Assembly (NCBI RefSeq): GCF_003003995.1
Contig: NZ_PVWF01000037.1
Location: forward strand, 1-42,949
Length of the DNA stretch: 42,949 nt
DNA from: Pleurocapsa sp. CCALA 161
GTDB taxonomy: Bacteria > Cyanobacteriota > Cyanobacteriia > Cyanobacteriales > Xenococcaceae
Direction: 5' to 3'
Below are positions 1-8,772 of this stretch, piece by piece. A program made the position numbers and the translations under genes. Under the pieces are notes generated by a model. It made no database searches, was not told the DNA's origin, and saw only the letters and a list, made by a program, of their open reading frames with translations. Each line of letters starts with the position of its first letter. Positions within the stretch are counted from its first letter, which is position 1.

Positions 1-143
1 CTACTACCTACTACCTACTACCTACTACCTACTACCTACTACCTACTACCTACTACCTACTACTTACTACCTACTACTTACTACCTACTACCTACTACCT
101 ACTACCTACTACCTACTACTTACTACTTACTACTTACTACCTA
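1..143. repeat. Heptameric tandem repeat array (CTACTAC)n
   Basis: Twenty complete 7-bp units lie in strict register from base 1 to 140. Most read CTACTAC and some read TTACTAC, then a partial unit follows. The array is cut by the window edge, so its true length is unknown. It is a typical cyanobacterial short tandemly repeated repetitive (STRR) sequence. It sits just 3' of the minus-strand DUF790 gene, whose stop is about 13 bp away. No coding sequence is seen in it. Confidence 0.95.
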
Positions 144-155
144 AAAACGGAACAA

Positions 156-1376
156 TTAACTGTCTAATATCTCCAAGACTGCTTTAGAATTCAACTTGTT
201 TTTAAACCAAATTAATTTATTAGGTAAATCGGTAAATTTGACTCCTGCTTTATCTAAATTCAGTCTCTCGGAAACAGCGAGAATCAAGTTGTCAGTATCG
301 CCATTACGAACTTGATAAAATTTCTTCTGTAAATATTCTGGTCGCCAATAGCCGACAATTTCCAGTAAATATTCTCTGCCGTCTGGATGTACTAAACGAA
401 AGTCGGGAATCATTACACTCCCAGGCAGGGGAATCAAATCGACTTCTCTTTCTAAACGCCATTCCGTTTTAGCTTTTGCCCAACTTTTGGCAAAGGAAGC
501 TTCCAACATACTGTCATAGGGTTTTCCTGGCGGATAATGGGAAACGAGATCGCAGCGATCGCTTGTTAAGATAAACTTACCTGTTTTAGTATTACCCGAA
601 TATTGATCGCGGTTTTGCAGCTTGGCCTGGAGACTCCACTTGGTAACATGAAGCAGTGCAGGAATCATCTTCGCCAAGGCTAGTCCATAACGAGTGCTGG
701 CTTTAAAAAGACTAGCAGGACCATCCATCGTCAAGGTAAAACCAGTATCGGCATCTCCTTCAATATATGCCATCAGTTGAAACAGTTTGATGTAGCGAAA
801 TAAGAGCTTATATTCTCCAGGATCGTTACGATGAGCATTAATAACAACGCTGCTAGCGCGATAGAAAACTCCCTGCACCTGGGATAAATTATAGCGGTGC
901 AACAGAGATTCAGCCAAAGGTGGTTCAAACTGAGTTAAAATTCGATTTTCCAGCAAGTCTGCATATAATCCCGTTTCAATTTCCTGACGTGATACAGGAT
1001 GCTTTAATTCATCGCTCAAAGAACGGGCAATACTTTCTAAAGTATCGCTTCGATAATCTGGTAATGCTCCTGTTTTGGCAGCTTCGGCAAAGACTTGTTG
1101 TCTTAAAATCAAAGGCTCAAGAGGACTGATAACTTCAAAAGTAGCAAAGCTATTACGGAGAATATGAGCTAATCCTCTTTTAAGTCGATAGTCTGGACTG
1201 TCTCCTTCTAACTCCAATAAGCGGCGATCTAATTCTCCCTGAGTTTGACCAAGACAGTCTTGAAAACAATCAATAATTTCTGTAGCGATCGCTAAATTTC
1301 GGTTATCGATTCCTAACTTTTTGGGTATGATTGTCTCCCCATTACGTTTATATATAAGTAAGTCGCTTTTTAGCAT
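156..1376 (-). CDS. DUF790 / Bax1-like nuclease
   Basis: This 406-residue protein resembles the DUF790 family, which I associate with archaeal Bax1, the nuclease partner of the XPB helicase. The N-terminal part begins MLKSDLLIYKRNGE and carries a family-like run near residues 61-72 (PDYRLKRGLAHI). The C-terminal part has a restriction-nuclease-like core: IPDF with D325, then a strand ending LLEIVGYW with E339. These are plausible metal ligands of a PD-(D/E)xK-type site, although the usual lysine after the glutamate is not in its standard place. A partner helicase gene is not upstream: the upstream neighbour is a divergent TPR gene 26 bp away. One could lie beyond the left edge. ATG start. The family call is fairly firm; nuclease activity and the helicase partnership are inferred. 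Confidence 0.75.
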   Translation of the reverse strand: MLKSDLLIYKRNGETIIPKKLGIDNRNLAIATEIIDCFQDCLGQTQGELDRRLLELEGDSPDYRLKRGLAHILRNSFATFEVISPLEPLILRQQVFAEAAKTGALPDYRSDTLESIARSLSDELKHPVSRQEIETGLYADLLENRILTQFEPPLAESLLHRYNLSQVQGVFYRASSVVINAHRNDPGEYKLLFRYIKLFQLMAYIEGDADTGFTLTMDGPASLFKASTRYGLALAKMIPALLHVTKWSLQAKLQNRDQYSGNTKTGKFILTSDRCDLVSHYPPGKPYDSMLEASFAKSWAKAKTEWRLEREVDLIPLPGSVMIPDFRLVHPDGREYLLEIVGYWRPEYLQKKFYQVRNGDTDNLILAVSERLNLDKAGVKFTDLPNKLIWFKNKLNSKAVLEILDS

Positions 1377-1402
1377 TAAATTTGTAATTCACACTTGGCA
1401 AA

Positions 1403-2266
1403 ATGTATCAGTCTTTGGAATGTCGTCCAGATAGCTATCAAGAATGGTATCAAAGAGGCAATAAGCTCCGTGCAGAGGGTTACTACTATGAAGCTTTGGC
1501 TAGCTACGAAAGGGCTTTAAACTATCAACCTAGTGACTATTGGTCATGGTATCGCAAAGGGGTCGTCCTTGAGGCGTTGGGTCACTACCACGAAGCAATT
1601 GATAGTTTTACTCAAGCCTCCACAATTGAGCCAGATAACTATTGGTCATGGTACGAACAAGGCTGCATTCATTTTACCGAGTTTCGCGAATACAATCGGG
1701 CGATCGCCTGTTTCAACCAGGCTCTTAAACTGCGTCCTCAAGACTATTGGGCGACTTATCGTCTAGCAGAAGCTTATCGTAAGCTAGAACAGTATGAGCA
1801 AGGGATAGATTACTACAATCATGCTTTAGCATTACGTCCAGATGATTTTTGGGCTTATTATCGTCGCGGAGAAGCACTACAGCAATGGGGTAAGCTCAAG
1901 GAAGCTTTAGCTAGCTATCAACAGGCTTCAAGTCTTGAGCCAGATGATTATTGGGCGTGGTATCAACAAGGGGTAATCTGGCAACAGTTGGTGCAGTTTG
2001 ACCAGGGAATAAACTGTTATCAGCAGGCGTTAGATTTAGAACCGAAATCTGATTTAGCATGGTATCAGCAAGCTTGTTGCTATGCTCAGTTAAATAATCG
2101 CAATTGGGCAATTATCTGTCTAGAGAGAGCGATCGATCTTTACCCCGCAAAATATTTGTCCTTAGCAGTCGATGAAGCTATTTGGTCAGATTTTCGTCGT
2201 CAACAGGGTTTCCAGTTGTTAATTACCAACAAAAGCCGTCGCTATGGCATTCCACGGCATAATTAA
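1403..2266 (+). CDS. Tetratricopeptide repeat protein with aromatic-rich repeats
   Basis: This 287-residue protein is made almost wholly of about seven 34-residue TPR units. Most units open with an acidic-aromatic block such as PSDYWSWY, PDNYWSWY, PQDYWATY, PDDFWAYY or PDDYWAWY. They continue with the usual TPR pattern of small and aromatic residues (for example YHEAIDSFTQAS and QGINCYQQALDLEP). There is no signal peptide or membrane segment, so it is probably a cytosolic protein-protein scaffold. It starts at ATG 1403, divergent from the DUF790 gene, and is followed 148 bp later by a Ser/Thr kinase gene on the same strand. In cyanobacteria TPR arrays are often fused to such kinases, so a functional link with its neighbour is plausible but inferred. 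The C-terminal 60 residues diverge from the repeat pattern. Confidence 0.85.
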   Translation: MYQSLECRPDSYQEWYQRGNKLRAEGYYYEALASYERALNYQPSDYWSWYRKGVVLEALGHYHEAIDSFTQASTIEPDNYWSWYEQGCIHFTEFREYNRAIACFNQALKLRPQDYWATYRLAEAYRKLEQYEQGIDYYNHALALRPDDFWAYYRRGEALQQWGKLKEALASYQQASSLEPDDYWAWYQQGVIWQQLVQFDQGINCYQQALDLEPKSDLAWYQQACCYAQLNNRNWAIICLERAIDLYPAKYLSLAVDEAIWSDFRRQQGFQLLITNKSRRYGIPRHN

Positions 2267-2414
2267 GCTAAAAATTGAGAACTAATAGCTCTTAGCCAGG
2301 GCAAAACTTTTACTGTTAAATTAAGCGTATTGTTGAGTTATCCTTAACTTATTTATTTTCTAAGAAAATATTTTTGTCTTTTGATAATAATAAAATCCGC
2401 ACCAAAATTAAACT

Positions 2415-3521
2415 GTGAAGGGAAGAATCTTAGGTTCGCGTTATCAAGTTTTAGAATATATTGCTGAAGGTGGGTTTGGTAGAACATATCTAGCGCAAGA
2501 CACCCAGCTTCCAGCTAAAGATCTCTGTATCGTCAAGCAACTCGCTCCTAGCTTTAATGATCCTAAACTATTGGAGATCGCTCGACGCTTATTCAAGTCA
2601 GAAGCCGCGGCACTCCATAATTTAGGTAATCATCCGCAAATTCCGAAGCTGTTAGCTTATTTTGAGGAAGCAGAAAAATTTTATCTTGTACAGCAATATA
2701 TTTCAGGTCAAACCTTAGAGAAGGAAATAAATCCCAACCAAGTTTGGTCGACAGAGGAAGTCATCGAATTATTACAAGACTGCTTAAATATTCTGCGATT
2801 TATTCACAATCGAGGCGTAATCCATCGCGATCTCAAGCCAGCTAATTTAATTCGTCGTGATAGCGATCGCAAAATTGTTTTAGTCGATTTCGGCACGGTC
2901 AAAAACATTCTCCAAGGACAAAGTAGTATCGCTGAGTTGACTGTATCAGTGGGAACACAAGGTTATATGCCAATTGAACAGGCAAGAGGGAAACCTCGCT
3001 CTAGTAGCGATTTATACGCTTTAGGCATGATTGCCATTCAGGCTCTTACAGGGGTCAAACCACTAGATCTAGAAGAAGACGAAAATGGAGAAATTGTGTG
3101 GTCACACCTAATTGATACTAAACCTGAGTTGATTAAAATACTCACCAATATGACGCGGTACAATTATAAAGAGCGATATTCTTCAGCGCAATCTGTTTTA
3201 GATGATTTGAATCACTGTTTCCCGCCAGTAGGGATCGACACAAATCAAACCATGCTCAAACCTTGGCAAGTTGAAAACCGCAGACAGGAACTAAATGCTG
3301 GCGAAGATTATAATGCCTTGCCTGGTGTGCGCTCTATCGCCGTCATGGCTAATCGTTCTCCTCAAGTCCAACCCAAACCAGCGAAACACAAGCAGGGAAA
3401 AGTAATCTTAATGATCATAGTTATTGCTGGTGGCATCTATCTATCCATACACCAGTTATTCCTCAAACCTGCCCCCAATGCTTCTCCCCCCGAAGCAACA
3501 CCCGATGCTTTAAATAATTAA
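2415..3521 (+). CDS. Ser/Thr protein kinase with C-terminal membrane segment
   Basis: This is a 368-residue Hanks-type kinase. The catalytic set looks complete: glycine-rich loop GGFGRTY (residues 19-25), ATP lysine in CIVKQL (K41), HRDLKPAN with D139 and N144, DFG at 158-160, and a GTQGYMPIEQA activation/P+1 segment near 180-190. The kinase domain ends near residue 268. A short linker leads to a hydrophobic segment at about 329-345 and a proline-rich tail, so the kinase is probably membrane-anchored with the catalytic domain in the cytoplasm. The start is GTG at 2415; no better ATG precedes the conserved RYQVLEYI strand. The upstream TPR gene on the same strand may encode a partner. The substrate cannot be told from sequence. 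Confidence 0.93.
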   Translation: MKGRILGSRYQVLEYIAEGGFGRTYLAQDTQLPAKDLCIVKQLAPSFNDPKLLEIARRLFKSEAAALHNLGNHPQIPKLLAYFEEAEKFYLVQQYISGQTLEKEINPNQVWSTEEVIELLQDCLNILRFIHNRGVIHRDLKPANLIRRDSDRKIVLVDFGTVKNILQGQSSIAELTVSVGTQGYMPIEQARGKPRSSSDLYALGMIAIQALTGVKPLDLEEDENGEIVWSHLIDTKPELIKILTNMTRYNYKERYSSAQSVLDDLNHCFPPVGIDTNQTMLKPWQVENRRQELNAGEDYNALPGVRSIAVMANRSPQVQPKPAKHKQGKVILMIIVIAGGIYLSIHQLFLKPAPNASPPEATPDALNN

Positions 3522-3664
3522 AAATAGTCTTTAAGGCGATCGCCATAATTATTGATATTTCCTGCGATATAGCTTTTGAGTTAATTAATTTACAACCAAA
3601 GGAAGATCGTTAGATTAGGCAGATTTTGCTTTGATAATAATAACGAATTGCTTAATTTTAAATT

Positions 3665-3964
3665 ATGACCTATCAACAGTTACAAGAATTACCCAGCGAA
3701 GTAACCGAAAAACTGCCCAAACACGGACAGCAACTATTCATGACTGCCTACAATGCCGCATCAGAAAATGGTATGAATGAGGAAAATGCTACCAAAGTCG
3801 CTTGGAGTTCAGTGAAAAATAGTTACCAGCAAGATCAAGACGGTAACTGGGTTTCAATTGAAAACTCGCAAGCAGATCGAGGCAACATTATTGGTACAGA
3901 TCTAGATACTCAAGATCCCATTGGCAATCGTGAGAATAACGCAGGTACGATGCGTGGGGGCTAA
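3665..3964 (+). CDS. ChaB family protein
   Basis: This 99-residue protein matches the ChaB domain over about residues 6-62. It carries ELPSEVTEKLPKHGQQLFMT, then an alanine- and asparagine-rich helix with EENATKVAWSSVKNSY, and ends QDQDGNWV. ChaB proteins were named as regulators of the ChaA cation antiporter, but their biochemical role is poorly known. In cyanobacteria they occur as small stand-alone proteins. No chaA-like antiporter is visible nearby. The C-terminal tail is polar (GNIIGTDLDTQDPIGNREN). The next gene, also small and polar, follows after 74 bp on the same strand and may be co-transcribed up to the terminator at 4401. Confidence 0.88.
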   Translation: MTYQQLQELPSEVTEKLPKHGQQLFMTAYNAASENGMNEENATKVAWSSVKNSYQQDQDGNWVSIENSQADRGNIIGTDLDTQDPIGNRENNAGTMRGG

Positions 3965-4038
3965 ATTCCGTGTGCTATCACAGCTAAATGCTCAATAGCC
4001 AAAAGCCTCGTCAAATATAAAAACCGCAAAAATTAATT

Positions 4039-4335
4039 ATGGATAACCAAGATAAAAAAGTAGTTGTCAAACACGAACCAGAAAATGCTGAACCTGGAAA
4101 AGGCGCTCCTGGCAACCAAATAGGAGTGCAGTTAGCTCAGTCAGTAGATGTTAATGATCCCGAAGCAATTATTCCCTCTGGTGCAGATCCAGAAAAAGAT
4201 ATCGAACAAATAGAAGCATTTGCCGAACAAGAAGAAGGTACAGGTATCAGCACTACTGAAGGCTATGTTATTGATGAATCTGGTCGTTTGAACAATTTTG
4301 CAGTTGAACCAGAAATGTACATAGAAGAAAAATAA
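4039..4335 (+). CDS. Small acidic protein of unknown function
   Basis: This 98-residue protein is not one I can assign to a named family. It is strongly acidic and polar, with stretches such as DPEKDIEQIEAFAEQEEGTG and the ending AVEPEMYIEEK. It has no membrane segment or signal peptide and looks largely disordered. The start ATG at 4039 follows an AT-rich leader without a clear Shine-Dalgarno sequence. It probably shares a transcript with the ChaB-like gene upstream, and a good intrinsic terminator follows 65 bp after its stop. That context supports it being a real gene. A stress-related role would be a guess. Confidence 0.7.
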   Translation: MDNQDKKVVVKHEPENAEPGKGAPGNQIGVQLAQSVDVNDPEAIIPSGADPEKDIEQIEAFAEQEEGTGISTTEGYVIDESGRLNNFAVEPEMYIEEK

Positions 4336-4400
4336 GCACTTCAAATCAAACTAGCGACCTACTCAGCTTGATCGGTACAAATAAAATCACTTAATTAATT

Positions 4401-4426
4401 CGGCTTGCTCAGGCAGCCGTTTTTTA
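4401..4426 (+). terminator. Intrinsic terminator after the ChaB / acidic protein genes
   Basis: A stem CGGC-TGC pairs with GCA-GCCG around the loop TCAG, with one bulged T in the left arm. It is followed immediately by TTTTTT. It lies 65 bp downstream of the acidic protein stop codon and fits a rho-independent terminator on the plus strand. Confidence 0.8.
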
Positions 4427-4602
4427 TGGAAAACTGTTATTTGGCGAATTGTTTAACGTCTTAATCTTTACTTCGGCTGCTACAAATTTCCAGATTCAAG
4501 ACGACGCTAAAATTTAAGGGTGTAATATTAGTAATTGTTAACACTTAATGCTAAATTCACAATGTCGGCATTCTAATGTAACTGTAACTATAGGAATTTA
4601 AT

Positions 4603-5079
4603 ATGGTTGGTCAAATTTCAAATTCAGAAGCAGACATGGCAAAAGTTGAGGCAGAATTGATTCAAGACAACTCTACTCATCAAGAAGTGATTGAAACGGT
4701 AATTTCTAGTCTCGATCAGGACAATACCGCCATGGTCAGTCATACCGATGAGGGTAGCGTCTGGAAGTTTAGTTATGGCAGCGTCGAAGTTTTTGTGCAA
4801 CTTACAGGAGAAAGCGAAAACGATCTTTTAACAGTCTGGTCAAGTTTGCTGCAACTTCCTGCTCGTGATGAACCTGGATTAATGCGTCGTTTGCTCGAAA
4901 TGAATTGGACTGGTACTTTTGAAACCTGCTTTAGTATTCATGATGGCAAAGTGATGATTTCGGCACAACGCACCGTAGCAGATATGTATCCTGGCGAAAT
5001 TTCTCGCTTAATTACTCTGGTTGCCAACCTGGCTGATGATAATGATGATCTATTAAAAGAAGAGTTTGGTGGGTCATAA
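4603..5079 (+). CDS. YbjN domain-containing protein
   Basis: This 158-residue protein matches the YbjN family, which has a fold like type III secretion chaperones and is common in cyanobacteria. The domain spans about residues 15-150. It contains the strand-rich stretch VWKFSYGSVEVFVQLTGE and the helix-strand block MRRLLEMNWTGTFETCFSIH, typical of YbjN. The reaction or partner is unknown; E. coli YbjN is linked to stress and motility phenotypes. The 25 or so N-terminal residues are poorly conserved, so an internal start at ATG 4636 is possible. It is monocistronic: the terminator at 4401 lies upstream and the aminotransferase starts 147 bp downstream. Confidence 0.85.
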   Translation: MVGQISNSEADMAKVEAELIQDNSTHQEVIETVISSLDQDNTAMVSHTDEGSVWKFSYGSVEVFVQLTGESENDLLTVWSSLLQLPARDEPGLMRRLLEMNWTGTFETCFSIHDGKVMISAQRTVADMYPGEISRLITLVANLADDNDDLLKEEFGGS

Positions 5080-5226
5080 ATTTAGTTCAAATAATCCTAT
5101 TTTGCTGACAATTGAGGGATAAATGTAAAGAAAAGTGCCAAGATGTCAGTTAAGCTGATTAGTCTTTGCGAGACTAGATAATATCCTTCAGGGTGCAACA
5201 GTAGCAATATTTTAAGTTTGAATTAA

Positions 5227-6387
5227 ATGGAATTAGCAGCGAGAGCAAATTACGTATCAAGTTCGATCACCTTAGCAATTTCTGCCAAAGCAAAAGAAAT
5301 GAAGGCTCAGGGAATTGATGTTTGTAGCTTTAGTGCTGGAGAGCCAGATTTTCCTACACCCAAGCATATTTGTGAAGCTGCTAAAACTGCCATAGACGAA
5401 GGTAAAACTCGCTATGGTGCTGCTGCGGGAGAACTAAAATTAAGAGAAGCGATCGCCAAAAAGCTACGGCAAGATAATCATCTGCCCTATGAACCAGAGA
5501 ATATCATCGTCACTAATGGCGGTAAGTTTTCTTTATATAACCTGATGCAAGTCTTGATTGACCATGGTGATGAAGTGATTATTCCTGCACCTTACTGGTT
5601 GAGTTATCCAGAGATGGTGAAACTGGCAGATGGTATTCCCGTGATTGTGGATACCTTAGCCGAAAATAACTATAAAATTACTGTCGAAGAGCTAGAGCGG
5701 GCGATTACCCCCAAAACCAAGCTGTTTGTCTTGAATTCTCCCTCTAATCCGACGGGAATGGTCTATACTCCTGAAGAAATTCGAGCTTTAGCTCAGGTCA
5801 TTGTTGAACGAGATATTTTAGTTGTCTCCGATGAAATCTATGAGAAAATTCTCTATGATGATGTCGAACATCTTAGTATTGGTTCGATTGATGAGTCAAT
5901 CTTTGCCCGTACTATTGTCAGCAGCGGTTTTGCCAAAAGTCATTCGATGACGGGGTGGCGTGTAGGCTATGCCGCCGCACCTTTGGAAATTGTCAAAGCA
6001 ATGACGAAAATTCAAAGCCACAGTACTTCTAATGTTTGCACTTTTGCTCAATATGGTGCGATCGCAGCTTTAGAAGCGTCTCAAGAATGTGTGCAAGAAA
6101 TGTTAACCGCCTTTGCTCAACGTCGCAGCTACATGTATCAGGCGATCAACGATATTCCTCAATTAAGCTGTCCTAAGCCCGATGGTGCTTTTTATCTTTT
6201 TGTTGATATATCTAAAACTGGTAAACAATCTCTCGCTTTCTGCCAAGAACTACTCGAAACTAAACAGGTTGCTGCAATTCCTGGGCTAGCTTTTGGGACA
6301 GATAACTGTATCCGCTTTTCCTATGCTACGGATCTAACGACGATCAAAGAAGGAGTTAGAAGACTGGCAGAGTTTGTAGATCAGTAA
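5227..6387 (+). CDS. Class I aspartate/prephenate-type aminotransferase
   Basis: This is a 386-residue pyridoxal-phosphate enzyme of fold type I, subgroup I-gamma. Visible motifs are [10 protein letters not shown] near residues 36-45, the substrate loop with [19 protein letters not shown] (N174), [11 protein letters not shown] (D202, Y205), the PLP-binding lysine in [17 protein letters not shown] (K237, R245) and a C-terminal arginine in CIRFSYA. This matches cyanobacterial and thermophile-type aspartate aminotransferases, some of which also act on prephenate in the arogenate route to Phe and Tyr. The length is normal for the family. ATG start with no strong Shine-Dalgarno. It is followed 185 bp later by rpaA. 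Exact substrate range cannot be read from sequence. Confidence 0.92.
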   Translation: MELAARANYVSSSITLAISAKAKEMKAQGIDVCSFSAGEPDFPTPKHICEAAKTAIDEGKTRYGAAAGELKLREAIAKKLRQDNHLPYEPENIIVTNGGKFSLYNLMQVLIDHGDEVIIPAPYWLSYPEMVKLADGIPVIVDTLAENNYKITVEELERAITPKTKLFVLNSPSNPTGMVYTPEEIRALAQVIVERDILVVSDEIYEKILYDDVEHLSIGSIDESIFARTIVSSGFAKSHSMTGWRVGYAAAPLEIVKAMTKIQSHSTSNVCTFAQYGAIAALEASQECVQEMLTAFAQRRSYMYQAINDIPQLSCPKPDGAFYLFVDISKTGKQSLAFCQELLETKQVAAIPGLAFGTDNCIRFSYATDLTTIKEGVRRLAEFVDQ

Positions 6388-6572
6388 TTCAACTCTTTAG
6401 TATGTGATAAGCGTGATAAAAATTTACTAATCTTTAACATATTACGAGTAACTTAAAATAATCAGCATTTTTGCTTATAATCATGACAGGGTTTGTTACG
6501 TATCTTAGTTTTTGGTGTTAAACCCAATCACAGGAGCGTTGTATTACCAATAAATATCAATCATATTTTAAT

Positions 6573-7313
6573 ATGCCAAGAATACTAGTAATTGACGACG
6601 ATCCCGCAATCTCTGAATTAGTCTCGATCAACCTAGAGATGGCTGGCTATGATGTCAATCAGGCAGAAGACGGCATCAAAGGACAAGCGCTAGCAGTTCA
6701 GCTACAGCCAGATCTCATTATGCTCGATCTCATGTTGCCAAAAGTCGATGGCTTTACAGTTTGCCAAAGGCTACGCCGTGATGAACGCACATCTGATATT
6801 CCAGTTTTAATGCTAACTGCTTTGGGACAAACCCAAGATAAAGTAGAAGGTTTTAATGCTGGTGCAGATGACTATTTGACGAAGCCTTTTGAAGTAGAGG
6901 AAATGTTAGCCAGAGTTAGAGCTTTGCTGCGTCGTACAGATCGCATTCCCCAAGCTGCTAAACATTCGGAAATTCTTAATTTTGGTCCTTTAACTCTAAT
7001 TCCTGAACGTTTTGAAGCGATTTGGTTTACCAAAACAGTCAAACTAACTCACCTAGAGTTTGAACTACTACACTGTCTGTTGCAGCGTCATGGTCAAACT
7101 GTTGCTCCACCAGAGATACTCAAGGAAGTATGGGGTTACGATCCTGATGATGATATTGAAACCATCCGAGTTCATATTCGCCATTTAAGAACTAAATTAG
7201 AGCCAGATCCACGCCATCCCAACTACATTAAAACTGTTTATGGTGCAGGATATTGCCTAGAACTTCCTAGTGCCGAACAAATGCTAGTCCAAGAAGATAA
7301 AGTGACGGCTTAG
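6573..7313 (+). CDS. rpaA: Response regulator RpaA (circadian/light output regulator)
   Basis: This is a 246-residue OmpR/PhoB-type regulator. The receiver domain (residues 3-118) has acidic residues DDD at 8-10, the phospho-acceptor D52 in IMLDLMLP, and K104 in [11 protein letters not shown]. The linker and winged-helix domain contain [20 protein letters not shown] and the recognition region [20 protein letters not shown], ending [12 protein letters not shown]. From memory this wording matches cyanobacterial RpaA closely and differs from RpaB. RpaA is phosphorylated by SasA under control of the KaiABC clock and drives dusk genes and phycobilisome energy distribution. No sasA or kai genes are in the window. 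A hairpin at 7360-7385 follows the gene. Confidence 0.88.
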   Translation: MPRILVIDDDPAISELVSINLEMAGYDVNQAEDGIKGQALAVQLQPDLIMLDLMLPKVDGFTVCQRLRRDERTSDIPVLMLTALGQTQDKVEGFNAGADDYLTKPFEVEEMLARVRALLRRTDRIPQAAKHSEILNFGPLTLIPERFEAIWFTKTVKLTHLEFELLHCLLQRHGQTVAPPEILKEVWGYDPDDDIETIRVHIRHLRTKLEPDPRHPNYIKTVYGAGYCLELPSAEQMLVQEDKVTA

Positions 7314-7359
7314 TCAAGAGAGAGTCGGTTGTAGCAAATGCTCATCATTAACCTGATAG

Positions 7360-7385
7360 TTGCCTGTGAATTGCCGTTCAGGCAA
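7360..7385. terminator. Hairpin between convergent rpaA and lepB
   Basis: TTGCCTG (7360-7366) pairs perfectly with CAGGCAA (7379-7385) around a 12-base loop. It sits 46 bp after the rpaA stop in the gap between the convergent rpaA and lepB genes. There is no clean T-run, so termination is possible but not assured. Confidence 0.4.
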
Positions 7386-7478
7386 AATATCGACTTTCTT
7401 TTGATTCAATTCAATTTTAGGTTATTTAAAATTCTAGTTGTTAATCTAGACGGGGTTTAATTTAAGGCGATCGCTTAA

Positions 7479-8069
7479 TTAATTTATACCTTTAACTACA
7501 TATACAGGGCGATCTATTTCTCCAACACGATTAAGAGGCCAAAAACGAAACACTGCTTTCCCAATAATATTGTTGCGGGGGACAAAACCCCAGTAGCGAC
7601 TGTCATAACTATCGTTGCGATTATCACCCAACACTAAATAAGACTCAGCAGGCACAATTTCTGGTCCCCATTGATAATTTGATGAAGCTTCAAGATAATT
7701 TTCCCTTAGGGGAATATTGTTGACAGAAACCCGACCATTTTGGATCTCAACTTTATCTCCAGGTAAACCGATTACTCGTTTAATGAAAGCCCCATAATAA
7801 TTGTCTTGTTTTAAAGTTGGAGTGGGATTAAAAACTACAATGTCGCCTCGTTTGGGTTCGCTAAAATCGTAACTAATTTTGTCGATAACTAGACGATCAT
7901 CGATTTGCAAAGTAGGTAACATAGAGCCTGAAGGAATATAACGCGCTTCGGCAATAAACGTGCGAATTCCAAAAGCCAAAAATAAGCTTAGTCCCAAAGT
8001 TTTAATATTTTCAAGCCAAATATTTTCTGGCTTTGATTGACGATTTGACTGTTTTTTAGCTGCGGACAT
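7479..8069 (-). CDS. lepB: Signal peptidase I
   Basis: This is a type I leader peptidase, 196 residues from the ATG at 8069. A TTG two codons upstream (8075) is an alternative start. One membrane segment lies at about residues 25-41. It is followed by the catalytic serine box YIPSGSMLPTL (S49), the lysine box IKRVIGLPGDKVEI (K98) and the conserved GDNRNDSYDSRYWGFV near 148-163, which completes the Ser-Lys dyad enzyme. The active domain lies on the far side of the membrane and cleaves Sec and Tat signal peptides. The length and single membrane anchor are usual for cyanobacterial LepB. dgkA lies 231 bp upstream on the same strand, separated by a dispersed hairpin repeat. Confidence 0.95.
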   Translation of the reverse strand: MSAAKKQSNRQSKPENIWLENIKTLGLSLFLAFGIRTFIAEARYIPSGSMLPTLQIDDRLVIDKISYDFSEPKRGDIVVFNPTPTLKQDNYYGAFIKRVIGLPGDKVEIQNGRVSVNNIPLRENYLEASSNYQWGPEIVPAESYLVLGDNRNDSYDSRYWGFVPRNNIIGKAVFRFWPLNRVGEIDRPVYVVKGIN

Positions 8070-8175
8070 AATCAAGCTCTGAATAATTTTACATAAGTTT
8101 AGCTAGATTGAATGTCGCTGCCATGTCAATTTGATAATAATTTTGTGGCAAAAATTTTATAGCCGTACAAAGTTA

Positions 8176-8219
8176 GCGGCGCGTTTTGAGTGTGAATCTT
8201 CATACTCAAAAGTCGCCGC
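8176..8219. repeat. Dispersed hairpin repeat, copy 1
   Basis: The left arm beginning GCGGCGCGTTTTGAG pairs with the right arm ending CTCAAAAGTCGCCGC over 21 positions with three mismatches and a 2-base loop. A second copy with the same arms but a different loop-proximal sequence lies at 42129-42168. This copy is in the gap between the dgkA stop and the lepB start. It is a palindromic dispersed repeat rather than a simple terminator, since no T-run follows. Confidence 0.8.
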
Positions 8220-8299
8220 AGATTAGGACATCAATAGTAATCGGTTCGTAAATAGCGCCAAGCAATAAAAAGGATAAGAAATGAAACTCTTCAGCTTTC

Positions 8300-8674
8300 T
8301 TACTGTAGTTTCAAAAGACGAATGCTTTCGATGATTAAAATTGCTGCCCACACCATAATACTTAGCCCAGTCGCTGCCGCTGCAATATCTTTAATGACTC
8401 CGATACGCTTATTGTGCTGAGGTTCTACAAAATCGCACAAAACTTCGATCGCACTGTTAAACAATTCAGAAATTAGCATTAATCCCATTGCTAACAAAAT
8501 TAAGCTGATATCTACCCACTGACGCAAGAAAAAAGAACCGCTTAAAACAGGTATAGATAAAATTACTTTATAAGCAACACTAAAATCAGTCACCACCGCA
8601 ATATGAAGACCTGAGAGGATGACTTTTAACTTGCGGATTGGATGATAGCCAGGGGTGCGAAATTTGTTAGTCAT
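8300..8674 (-). CDS. dgkA: Diacylglycerol/undecaprenol kinase family protein
   Basis: This 124-residue integral membrane kinase has the DgkA signature: ELFNSAIEVLCDFV with E70, N73, E77 and D81, then IGVIKDIAAAATG with K95 and D96. Three hydrophobic segments are visible at about residues 33-50, 53-72 and 97-118. DgkA enzymes form a trimer in the inner membrane and phosphorylate diacylglycerol or undecaprenol using ATP. Gram-positive and cyanobacterial members often prefer undecaprenol, so a role in recycling the cell-wall lipid carrier is plausible. The N-terminal amphipathic stretch is positively charged as expected. ATG start at 8674. The next gene in the same direction is lepB. Confidence 0.92.
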   Translation of the reverse strand: MTNKFRTPGYHPIRKLKVILSGLHIAVVTDFSVAYKVILSIPVLSGSFFLRQWVDISLILLAMGLMLISELFNSAIEVLCDFVEPQHNKRIGVIKDIAAAATGLSIMVWAAILIIESIRLLKLQ

Positions 8675-8772
8675 GAGCGAATAATTTTTTAGAGCAGCTG
8701 AACTAATCTTACAAGTTAAATTGCTATGATTGATTGCTAAAATAGGCTAAGATAGATTGCCAAAAAAATCAA

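Noticed and set aside
1-143. The heptamer arrays at the window edges as CRISPR arrays
   Set aside because: Units are 7 bp with no unique spacers; these are simple tandem repeats.
920-1129. 69-codon frame opposite the DUF790 gene, and similar opposite-strand frames in other genes
   Set aside because: These are shadows of well-supported coding frames with no homology or start signals.
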